Shown here piece by piece: positions 1 through 5,776 of a DNA stretch of 6,622 nucleotides. A program made the position numbers and the translations under genes. Where the stretch lies: the NCBI GenBank assembly GCA_035292685.1, contig DATDPP010000013.1, forward strand, positions 1-6,622, read 5' to 3'. A model generated the notes under the pieces. It was given only the letters and a program-made list of their open reading frames with translations. It was not told the DNA's origin and did no database searches. Source of the DNA: JALYNX01 sp035292685. Its GTDB lineage: Bacteria; Actinomycetota; Acidimicrobiia; Spongiisociales; ZC4RG35. The number at the start of each line of letters is the position of its first letter. Within the stretch, counting starts at the first letter, position 1.

Positions 1-256
1 CATCGTCGATGTCTTCCGCAAGCACTCCGAGATCCCTGCGGTCGTGGACGAGGCGATCGAGGTCGGGGCCAAGGTGGTCTGGCTCCAACTCGGCTTGCGT
101 CACGAGGAGGCGGCGCGCAAGGCGGTCGACGCCGGTTTGAAGGTGGTCCAGGACCGCTGTCTGAAGATCGAGCATGCCCGGTTCGCCGGTGGCCTCCATC
201 TCGGAGGTTTCGACACCGGGGTCATCACCTCCAGACGGCGACGCCCGATCGGCTGA
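1..256 (+). CDS. CoA-binding (YccU-type Rossmann) protein, 3' part only
   Basis: The gene is cut by the left window edge. The reading frame starts at base 2 and stays open for 84 codons to a TGA at 254-256, so no start codon is visible. The visible part begins with IVDVFRKHSEIPAVVDEAI, continues through GAKVVWLQLGLRHEEAA, and then has VVQDRCLKIEHAR near the end. These match the conserved second half of the small CoA-binding domain proteins (CoA_binding_2, YccU-like, about 140 residues), including the near-invariant DRC-x-K-x-EH segment. Members have a Rossmann fold and are presumed to bind CoA or a similar nucleotide in the cytoplasm, but no reaction is established for most of them. The tail (TGVITSRRRRPIG) is basic and typical in length. 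The gene lies 53 bp upstream of xylA on the same strand, with no sign of a functional link. The family call is firm; the role is unknown. Confidence 0.85.
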   Translation, partial: IVDVFRKHSEIPAVVDEAIEVGAKVVWLQLGLRHEEAARKAVDAGLKVVQDRCLKIEHARFAGGLHLGGFDTGVITSRRRRPIG

Positions 257-309
257 ACTCCGCTTCGTGATAGGCTCGCCCACCTTCCATCGAGTGCGTG
301 AGGTTCGCC
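257..309 (+). promoter_or_regulatory. short gap upstream of xylA, possible weak promoter
   Basis: This 53-bp gap holds an extended -10-like TGATAGGCT at 268-276, about 33 nt before the chosen xylA start. I found no matching -35 box and no palindrome. xylA may use this promoter or read-through from the CoA-binding gene; the sequence does not decide. Confidence 0.25.
300..303 (+). promoter_or_regulatory. ribosome binding site deciding the xylA start
   Basis: GAGG lies 6 nt before GTG310 and is the only reasonable Shine-Dalgarno match in the 53-bp gap upstream of xylA. It overlaps the alternative upstream GTG at 298-300, which has no comparable site before it. This favours the 446-residue product. 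Confidence 0.55.
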
Positions 310-1650
310 GTGGGCAATGACTTTTTCACCGAGATACCCGGGCCGATCCCGTTCGGCGGGCTCGGATCCACCGACCCGCTTGCCTTCAAGGTCTACCAGC
401 CGGATCGGATGGTTCTCGGCAAGAGAATGGAGGACCATCTCCGGATCGCGGTGTGTCTTTGGCACTCGTTCAACTGGCCCGGCTCTGACGTCTTCGGCAT
501 GGGGACCTTCGACCGGCCATGGCTCGGTCCTGACGTCGACCCGATGCTGGGCGCCGCCAACAAACTGGAGGCCGTTTTCGAGTTCCTGGAGAAGCTCGGA
601 GTCCCTTACTTCTGCTTCCACGACCGCGACGTTGCCCCCGAGGGCGGGTCCTTCAAGGAAACGAAGGCAAACCTGGAGGCGGTGATCGACCAGATCGAAG
701 GTCACATGTCCCGAACCGGGCTCAAGCTTCTCTGGGGGACCGCCAATCTCTTCAGCCATCCCCGTTACGCGGCGGGAGCATCGACCAACCCCGACCCGGA
801 GGTATTCGCCTATGCCGCGGCCCAGGTGAAGCTGATGCTGGAAGCCACCCACCTGCTGGGTGGGGCCAACTACGTGCTCTGGGGCGGCCGCGAGGGATAC
901 GAGACCCTGCTCAACACCGACCTCCGCAGGGAGGAGGCCCAGTTCGCCAAGTTCCTCGGAATGGTGGCAGAACACAAGCAACGGATCGGGTTCGAGGGGA
1001 CCCTCCTCATCGAGCCCAAGCCCCAGGAGCCCACCAAGCACCAGTACGACTACGACTGCGCCACGGTTCATGGGTTCCTGGCCCGCCACGGTCTCGACGG
1101 CGAGTACAAGGTCAACATCGAGGCCAACCACGCCACCCTTGCCGGCCACAGCTTCCATCACGAAGTGGCTTATGCGACCGCAAACGGGATCTTCGGCAGC
1201 ATCGACGCCAACCGCGGCGACTACCAGAACGGCTGGGACACCGACCAGTTCCCCAACTCGGTCGACGAGCTCGCTCTTGCCCTCTACGAGATCATCCGCA
1301 GCGGGGGCTTCTCGACCGGGGGGTTCAATTTCGACGCCAAACTGCGTCGCCAAAGCATGGACCGCACCGACCTCTTCCACGGCCACATCGGGGGCATCGA
1401 CACCCTGGCCCGGGCTCTGCTGGTGGCCGCCGACATGATCGAGAACGGCACATTGGAGCGCCCCCGCGAGGAGCGTTACGCCGGTTGGGACAAGGGCATC
1501 GGAGCTTCGATCCTCTCCGGCGAGGTCGACTTGGAGGCTTTGGAGGAAAAGGTTGCTTCTGGTGAGATCGACCCCAAGCCCAGGTCCGGGCGGCAGGAAC
1601 TGCTCGAGAACCAGGTCAATCAGCGAATCTGGGCGACGCCAGGCCCCTGA
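310..1650 (+). CDS. xylA: xylose isomerase, class II (long form)
   Basis: Encodes D-xylose isomerase (446 residues), the cytoplasmic, divalent-metal-dependent enzyme converting D-xylose to D-xylulose. The whole TIM-barrel protein is present and aligns by eye almost end to end with E. coli and Thermotoga XylA. Diagnostic blocks include YFCFHDRD (catalytic His104 and Asp107), LLWGTANLFSHPRY, NYVLWGGREGYETLLNTDLR, LIEPKPQEPTKHQYDYD (Glu235, Lys237), NIEANHATLAGHSFHHE (Glu271, His274), DANRGD (Asp299), GWDTDQFPN (Asp310, Asp312) and NFDAK (Asp342). Both metal sites are complete. About 446 residues, with the N-terminal extension (DFFTEIP...STDPLAF), marks class II rather than the roughly 390-residue class I form. 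I chose GTG310 because GAGG at 300-303 lies 6 nt upstream and the N-terminus then fits the family; GTG298 would add four residues and has no clear ribosome site. A weak -10-like TGATAGGCT lies at 268-276. Its 3' end converges with the SDR gene. Confidence 0.97.
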   Translation: MGNDFFTEIPGPIPFGGLGSTDPLAFKVYQPDRMVLGKRMEDHLRIAVCLWHSFNWPGSDVFGMGTFDRPWLGPDVDPMLGAANKLEAVFEFLEKLGVPYFCFHDRDVAPEGGSFKETKANLEAVIDQIEGHMSRTGLKLLWGTANLFSHPRYAAGASTNPDPEVFAYAAAQVKLMLEATHLLGGANYVLWGGREGYETLLNTDLRREEAQFAKFLGMVAEHKQRIGFEGTLLIEPKPQEPTKHQYDYDCATVHGFLARHGLDGEYKVNIEANHATLAGHSFHHEVAYATANGIFGSIDANRGDYQNGWDTDQFPNSVDELALALYEIIRSGGFSTGGFNFDAKLRRQSMDRTDLFHGHIGGIDTLARALLVAADMIENGTLERPREERYAGWDKGIGASILSGEVDLEALEEKVASGEIDPKPRSGRQELLENQVNQRIWATPGP

Positions 1651-1659
1651 GCCCGGCTT

Positions 1660-2367
1660 CTAGCCCCAGGAGGTCTCGGTCACCGGGCGCAGCGCCACCT
1701 CGAGTATCCGATGGTTGCGAGGGCGGGTGAGCACGAAGAGCACCACCTCGGCGACATCCTCAGAAGTCATCATCCCGCCCAGTTCCGGCATCCCCGGGGT
1801 CCGTCCCCGTCCCATGGCGAAGTCGGTGGCCACCCCGCCCGGGCAGACATTGGTGCAACGCACCCCCTGTTCCCGCAGCTCGTGGTCGAGGGCGCGGGTG
1901 AAGCCGACCTGGGCGAACTTCGAAGCGCAATAGACCGCCTCATAAGGAAGACCGCGGCGTCCCGCCTCGCTGGCCAGGGTGACGATGTCCGCCGCATCGC
2001 TTCGCAGCAAATGGGGAAGCGCGGCCCGAACCGCATAGAGGGTGCCCTTGACGTTGACGTCGATCATCTCCTCCATTTGCTCCGGAGGAAGATCGAGGAA
2101 CGACCCATATGCGCCGACCCCGGCGTTGGCGACCAGGATGTCGAGCCCATCGAAACGGTCCACGGTCGCCGCGACCAGAGATTCCAAAGCGGCCGGGTCA
2201 CGCACATCGCATGGCTGAGCCACCGCCCCTTCTATGCCGACGTTGTCGCCACTCCGTGAGGCCAACCCAAGCTTCGCACCCTCCGCGGCCAGTCCCCTGG
2301 CGACCGCGGCTCCTATGCCCCGGCTGGCCCCGGTGACCAGCGCGACTCTTCCTTCGAGATTGCCCAT
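1660..2367 (-). CDS. SDR family NAD(P)-dependent oxidoreductase
   Basis: Encodes a 235-residue classical short-chain dehydrogenase/reductase, soluble and with a single Rossmann domain. Cofactor motif TGASRGIG at residues 12-19, acidic CDVRD at 53-57, NAG at 81-83, Asn105 in DVNVKG, catalytic Ser133, and YxxxK with Tyr146 and Lys150 (YCASK) are all present with normal spacing, so it should be active. Arg38 at the end of the second strand suggests NADP(H) preference (inference). The C-terminal VVLFVLTRPRNHRILEVALRPVTE resembles the YdfG/COG4221 branch. The start is ATG2367, with GGAGG at 2375-2379 and a 7-nt spacer. It is the last gene of the transporter operon, 21 bp after the ATPase stop. The substrate is unknown; a sugar, polyol or sugar-derived carbonyl is suggested only by context. 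Its TAG stop lies 9 bp from the xylA stop on the other strand. I see no clear terminator between them. Confidence 0.92.
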   Translation of the reverse strand: MGNLEGRVALVTGASRGIGAAVARGLAAEGAKLGLASRSGDNVGIEGAVAQPCDVRDPAALESLVAATVDRFDGLDILVANAGVGAYGSFLDLPPEQMEEMIDVNVKGTLYAVRAALPHLLRSDAADIVTLASEAGRRGLPYEAVYCASKFAQVGFTRALDHELREQGVRCTNVCPGGVATDFAMGRGRTPGMPELGGMMTSEDVAEVVLFVLTRPRNHRILEVALRPVTETSWG

Positions 2368-2374
2368 GTGATTG

Positions 2375-2379
2375 CCTCC
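2375..2379 (-). promoter_or_regulatory. ribosome binding site of the SDR gene
   Basis: Read on the minus strand this is a perfect GGAGG, 7 nt before ATG2367, lying in the 21-bp gap after the ATPase gene. It supports independent translation initiation of the SDR on the operon mRNA. Confidence 0.7.
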
Positions 2380-2388
2380 GACAGAGAT

Positions 2389-3183
2389 TCAGCCGTGAAG
2401 CTGTTCGAGTTCGGTCTTGGTGACTTCCTCGGGCAGCTTGCCGATGATGATCATGGCCAGCACCTCGTCCATGGTCACGTCATCCTTGTTCACCGTGCCC
2501 ACCAGCTTGCCTTGAAGCATGACGCTGATCCGACCGGCCAGATCGAACACGTCGTGTATGTCGTGACTGATCAGGAAGATCCCGATCCCTTCCTGCTGAA
2601 GTCGACGCATCAGCCCTCTGACCTGTTCGGTCTCGGCGGGGCCAAGCGCCGCCGTCGGCTCGTCCATGATCAGGATCCGGGCATTGAAGTGGACCGCTCG
2701 GGCGATCGCCACTCCCTGGCGCTGACCACCGGACAATGAGGCCACCGGCACCTTGAAGTTCTGGAATTTCGGATTCAACCGGGTCATCACCTTGCGGGCA
2801 GCGTCTTCCATTCCGCTGTCATCGAGTGTGCGCCAGCGTGTGACCAGCTCCCGACCCAGGAACATGTTGCTCGGGGAATCGAGGTTGTCGGCCAGGGCAA
2901 GAGTCTGATAGATGGTCTCGACGCCGAGCGCCTTGGCGTCTCTAGGGGTGTTGATGGAGACCGGCTCACCATCGATGAAGATCTGGCCAGAATCGGCCCT
3001 TTGCGCACCGGACAGGGTCTTGATGAGTGTCGATTTCCCGGCACCATTACCGCCAACTATCCCCACGATCTCACCCGGGTACAGATCGACGGTCACGTCG
3101 TTGACGGCGTGAACGCCACCGAAGGAGACGCTCATGTTCCTCAGTTCGACCAGGGGCGCCCGTGCGGTCATCTCACTGGTCAT
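2389..3183 (-). CDS. sugar ABC transporter ATP-binding protein, single-domain (FrcA/XylG-like)
   Basis: A 264-residue ABC ATPase that powers sugar import on the inner face of the membrane. All motifs are intact: Walker A GGNGAGKS at residues 44-51 (Lys50), Q-loop Gln93 in ETIYQTLALADNL, signature LSGGQRQ at 150-156, Walker B ILIMDEP at 170-176 (Asp174, Glu175), and H-loop His207 in LISHDIH. The sequence belongs to the CUT2 (ribose/xylose) sugar group. However, the usual CUT2 ATPase (RbsA, XylG, MglA) is about 500 residues with two ABC domains, whereas this has one. It must work as a homodimer, as proposed for fructose FrcA, which it resembles in length and motifs. ATG3183 overlaps the permease stop by 4 nt (ATGA), with GGAGG at 3192-3196, so the two are probably translationally coupled. 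ATG3171 is a less likely alternative start. Substrate assignment rests on the neighbours. Confidence 0.95.
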   Translation of the reverse strand: MTSEMTARAPLVELRNMSVSFGGVHAVNDVTVDLYPGEIVGIVGGNGAGKSTLIKTLSGAQRADSGQIFIDGEPVSINTPRDAKALGVETIYQTLALADNLDSPSNMFLGRELVTRWRTLDDSGMEDAARKVMTRLNPKFQNFKVPVASLSGGQRQGVAIARAVHFNARILIMDEPTAALGPAETEQVRGLMRRLQQEGIGIFLISHDIHDVFDLAGRISVMLQGKLVGTVNKDDVTMDEVLAMIIIGKLPEEVTKTELEQLHG

Positions 3184-4499
3184 CGAGCCGTCCTCCGTCT
3201 GAAGGTGGCGTCGATCGCGACTGCGGTCACCAGGACGACCCCGAGCACAACGTCCTGCATGGGAGCACCGACCCCGAGAAGCACCATGCCGGACTGGAGC
3301 GATTGCATGACCAGGGCTCCCAAGATGGCTCCGGGAATGGTCCCGATCCCACCCGACAGAGATGTACCACCGATGACTGCCGCAGCAATCACATAGAGCT
3401 CACTCAGTGTGCCCAGACCGCTGACCGCGGCATTGAGACGGGCGATGGAAACCGCGGCTGAGACCCCGACCAGGATGCCCATCGTCATGAACGTCTTGAC
3501 AATGGTCCGCCGGGTGTTGATACCGCCAAGCTCGGCGGCTTCGGGGTTGCCCCCGATTGCGTAGATGTTACGACCAAACCGACGCCGGTTGGCGATGAAG
3601 CCCATCACCAATGTGACTCCAATGAGGATGAGCACCGGATAGGGAATCCCGAGAGGGATCTGGAGCCCGCCTTGGGGCCAGGGGATGCCCCTTTCTTCTG
3701 CGACCTCCCGAGCAATGCTCTCGGGCAGGTAATAGCTGTTGGTGACCCACACCGCGCCGAGCACCACGGCGCAACCGAACACGCCGAGGGTGACGTCCAG
3801 CCACATCGGACGGAGCCGGAAGCCGAACTTCCGACGACGACGGCGGCCCAAGACGAGGAGGGCGACGATCCCGATACAGGCGACCCCGCCGACGACCCAG
3901 CTTCCGGTCTCCCCGAGCGACCCCCGGGAGCCACCTCCGAGAAGTTGGAAGGTGGCGTCCATGGGGGCAAGGGTCCGGCCGCTGGCGGTCAGCCAGGCAA
4001 ACCCGCGCCAGACCAGCAATCCGCCAAGGGTGACGATGAAGGAGGGGACCCCGGCATAGGCGATGATCGAACCCTGGAAGGCGCCGATCAGCGCCCCGAG
4101 CGCCAATCCGATGACGATAGTGATGATCCAGATCCACTGGTTGCCGAGGCCCATCAAGGGCGGTAGCCATTCGAATTGGAGGATCGCCATGACCATGCCG
4201 ACGACGCCCACCATCGAACCGACCGAGAGATCGATGTTGCGAGAGACGATGACCAGCACCATCCCGGTGGCCATGATCCCAACCGTGGAGGTCTGCACCG
4301 AGAGGTTCCACAGGTTGCGCGGAGTGAGGAATGTTCCGCCCGACAGGAAGTGAAAGCCGACCCAGATCACCAGGAGGAGGGCGATCATCCCGGCCATGCG
4401 AGTGTCGATTTCATTGTCCCGCAGGAAGGATCCAAATGACCTGCGGGTGCTCTGTTCGGGGGTGTCCGACTGGGTCGGGGGCGCCTCTACCACGCTCAT
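3180..4499 (-). CDS. xylH: sugar (xylose) ABC transporter permease, XylH-like
   Basis: A 439-residue polytopic inner-membrane protein, the channel subunit of a CUT2-type sugar importer. After a polar N-terminal tail (residues 1-36) come about ten hydrophobic segments. Family landmarks are IDLSVGSM at 89-96, VPSFIVTLGG at 151-160, the cytoplasmic coupling region YAIGGNPEAAELGGI at 313-327, and IGGTSLSGGIGT at 376-387. It looks closer to E. coli XylH (about 390 residues) than to RbsC (about 320), because it shares XylH's extra segment: a basic RRRRRK stretch at 219-224 followed by another helix. An external loop at about 255-286 is some 25 residues longer than I recall for XylH, and this accounts for much of the extra length. 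The start is ATG4499; its ribosome site GGTGA (4504-4508, 4-nt spacer) is weaker than those of the other operon genes. The stop overlaps the ATPase start. Transport is certain; xylose is inferred from similarity and the nearby xylA. Confidence 0.93.
   Translation of the reverse strand: MSVVEAPPTQSDTPEQSTRRSFGSFLRDNEIDTRMAGMIALLLVIWVGFHFLSGGTFLTPRNLWNLSVQTSTVGIMATGMVLVIVSRNIDLSVGSMVGVVGMVMAILQFEWLPPLMGLGNQWIWIITIVIGLALGALIGAFQGSIIAYAGVPSFIVTLGGLLVWRGFAWLTASGRTLAPMDATFQLLGGGSRGSLGETGSWVVGGVACIGIVALLVLGRRRRRKFGFRLRPMWLDVTLGVFGCAVVLGAVWVTNSYYLPESIAREVAEERGIPWPQGGLQIPLGIPYPVLILIGVTLVMGFIANRRRFGRNIYAIGGNPEAAELGGINTRRTIVKTFMTMGILVGVSAAVSIARLNAAVSGLGTLSELYVIAAAVIGGTSLSGGIGTIPGAILGALVMQSLQSGMVLLGVGAPMQDVVLGVVLVTAVAIDATFRRRTAR
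3192..3196 (-). promoter_or_regulatory. ribosome binding site of the ATPase gene, inside the permease gene
   Basis: On the minus strand GGAGG lies 8 nt before ATG3183, within the last codons of the permease gene. It fixes the ATPase start used in the 4-nt ATGA stop/start overlap at 3180-3183. Confidence 0.65.
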
Positions 4500-4521
4500 G
4501 GGTTCACCACACTAGGGATGA

Positions 4522-4554
4522 CAATGCGCCCCCGGTGGAACCGGGGGCGCATTG
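4522..4554. repeat. perfect inverted repeat (15-bp stem, 3-nt loop) between the xylF-like and xylH-like genes
   Basis: Arms 4522-4536 (CAATGCGCCCCCGGT) and 4540-4554 are exact reverse complements around a GGA loop. Allowing one bulged base at 4521 adds four more pairs (4517-4520 with 4555-4558). The hairpin lies in the 85-bp gap between the binding-protein stop and the permease start, and ends 22 nt before the permease ATG. No T-run follows it on the minus strand, so it does not look like a strong intrinsic terminator. In similar operons such hairpins protect the upstream binding-protein mRNA from 3' decay or lower read-through, giving more binding protein than permease. That role is inferred here. 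Confidence 0.9.
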
Positions 4555-4584
4555 CATCATCGATTTCGCTTCAGTCGTCGACCA

Positions 4585-5691
4585 TCACGGGCAGGCAGCA
4601 ACACTGCCGGCGGTGACACCAGCGCAGAGCTCGTCGACCGTGATCCAGTTGGCATCGACCACCAGGTTGAGGTTGTCCTGGGTGATCGGGATCGGGACCA
4701 GCAGGATGCTGACCAGAGTTGTTGCTACGCCGCTCTCCTTGTTCGTGTAGACAAACTCAGCCGTACCCTCGACATCGGCCAGCGTGGCGCCACCAGCCAA
4801 AGCGACGGCAGCCGTTCCGGCAGCCTTGCCCAGCTCACGGGCGTCCTTCCACACCGACACCGACTGCGTTCCGAGCGCCACCCGGTTGAGGGCGGCGACG
4901 TCAGCGTCCTGACCCGACAACGGAATGCTAAGACCCTGTGCGGCGAGGGCGGCGGCGGCCCCAGTGGCCATTCCGTCATTCTCAGACACCACGGCCTGCA
5001 CGTCGTTGTCGGCCTGGGTCAGCCACTGCTCCACGTGGGTCTGGGCCAGGTCGGGAGCCCAGTTGTCGGTGTAGTCCTCACCCACGATGGTGATGTCGCC
5101 TGCCGCGACCGCATCCCCGATCACCGACTCGATCCCTTCCCGTAGGAAGTCGGAGTTGGCGTCGGCGCCGTTGCCCTTGACGATTATGTAGTTTCCGGAC
5201 GGCACCAGGTCGAAGATGACCTCCGCCATCAGCTTTCCAACCAGGACGTTGTCGAAGCTGACGTAGAAGGTGTTCGCATCCTCGATGAGGCGGTCATAAG
5301 CGATGACCGGGATTCCCTCGGCGGTGGCGGCCTCAACCGCAGGGAGGATCGCTTGCGTGTTCTGGGCCAGGATGATGACCACGTTCGCCCCATCAGCGAT
5401 CAAGTTCTCCACGTCGGTGATCTGCTGCTCCTCGGAGGAACCGGCGTCAGAAGAGATATAGCTGCAGCCGCCCGCCTCGATGGCCGCTTTCATCGCCGGC
5501 TCATCGTGCTTGGCCCATCTCTCTTCGTTGTAGTTGTTCCACGACATGCCGACGACGCAATCCCCACCCGCTCCGGTGGTCCCTGTCCCTCCATCGGCGG
5601 TTGTACCGGTGGTGTCGTCGTCGCCACAGGCGGCGACCACTATCACCAGTACTGCCAGAAGCGCCAGGAATCGGCGATTTAGCAATTTCAT
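4585..5691 (-). CDS. xylF: xylose ABC transporter substrate-binding lipoprotein, XylF-like
   Basis: A 368-residue exported sugar-binding protein that delivers substrate to the permease. Residues 1-21 form a lipoprotein signal peptide (basic MKLLNRR, hydrophobic core, lipobox VAAC with Cys22). A GDDD and T/G-rich linker follows to about residue 43. The periplasmic-binding-protein fold (PBP type I, sugar_binding) then carries XylF hallmarks: WNNYNEERW at 51-59, IPVIAYDRLIEDANTFYVSFDN at 127-148, GNGADANSDF at 173-182, SENDGMA at 236-242, LSGQDAD at 258-264, NRVALGTQSVSVWKD at 269-283 and PIPITQDN at 333-340. Cys45, Cys76, Cys356 and Cys367 could form disulfides. I chose ATG5691 because GGAGGAAGG (5698-5706) precedes it and the signal peptide starts there. 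The frame stays open to 5976, but that extension would invade the opposite-strand gene and lacks protein-like features. It is first in the operon, behind the 85-bp divergent promoter region. Confidence 0.95.
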   Translation of the reverse strand: MKLLNRRFLALLAVLVIVVAACGDDDTTGTTADGGTGTTGAGGDCVVGMSWNNYNEERWAKHDEPAMKAAIEAGGCSYISSDAGSSEEQQITDVENLIADGANVVIILAQNTQAILPAVEAATAEGIPVIAYDRLIEDANTFYVSFDNVLVGKLMAEVIFDLVPSGNYIIVKGNGADANSDFLREGIESVIGDAVAAGDITIVGEDYTDNWAPDLAQTHVEQWLTQADNDVQAVVSENDGMATGAAAALAAQGLSIPLSGQDADVAALNRVALGTQSVSVWKDARELGKAAGTAAVALAGGATLADVEGTAEFVYTNKESGVATTLVSILLVPIPITQDNLNLVVDANWITVDELCAGVTAGSVAACP

Positions 5692-5697
5692 TGATTT

Positions 5698-5706
5698 CCT
5701 TCCTCC
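5698..5706 (-). promoter_or_regulatory. strong ribosome binding site of the xylF-like gene
   Basis: On the minus strand GGAGGAAGG ends 6 nt before ATG5691. It is the strongest site in the operon and decides this start over an in-frame upstream extension. It fits high production of the binding protein. Confidence 0.8.
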
Positions 5707-5715
5707 AGTGAATGT

Positions 5716-5732
5716 CGTCCCGATACGGGACG
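5716..5732. promoter_or_regulatory. inverted repeat in the divergent promoter region, candidate operator or leader hairpin
   Basis: CGTCCCG-ATA-CGGGACG is a perfect 7-bp inverted repeat with a 3-nt centre, lying 25-41 nt upstream of the xylF-like ATG. A -10-like TACAGT on the minus strand (5739-5744) would place the transcript start near 5732, putting the repeat at the start of the mRNA. That is a common position for a repressor operator, or it may form a short 5' hairpin. No convincing -35 box was found and no regulator gene is in the window, so function is inferred. Confidence 0.4.
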
Positions 5733-5776
5733 GGGCGTACTGTAGCCACACCTGCTCGCACCACATCCAATAAAGC

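Larger units (their letters stand above)
5692..5776. promoter_or_regulatory. divergent intergenic promoter region (xylF-like operon / CRTAC1 gene)
   Basis: These 85 bp separate the divergent starts of the transporter operon and the FG-GAP protein gene, so the operon promoter must lie here or within the start of the neighbouring gene. Contents from left to right are the xylF ribosome site, the 7-3-7 inverted repeat, a -10-like TACAGT (minus strand, 5739-5744) and an A/T-richer patch CAATAAAG just before ATG5777. That patch could serve the rightward gene, which has no clear Shine-Dalgarno site and might be leaderless. Confidence 0.45.

Noticed and set aside
100..1386. Long open frame of 428 codons on the minus strand, opposite xylA
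   Set aside because: It is the antisense shadow of a high-GC gene with clear XylA homology on the plus strand. Its translation is low-complexity V/G/E/L-rich and has no recognisable domain.
1655..1665. Short stem GGCT-TCT-AGCC between xylA and the SDR as a bidirectional terminator
   Set aside because: Only four base pairs, which do not extend, and no T-run on either strand.
3568..4311. Open frame of 247 codons on the same strand as the permease
   Set aside because: The translation is rich in R, G, H and P with no membrane segments, and is a frame-shifted shadow of the permease gene.
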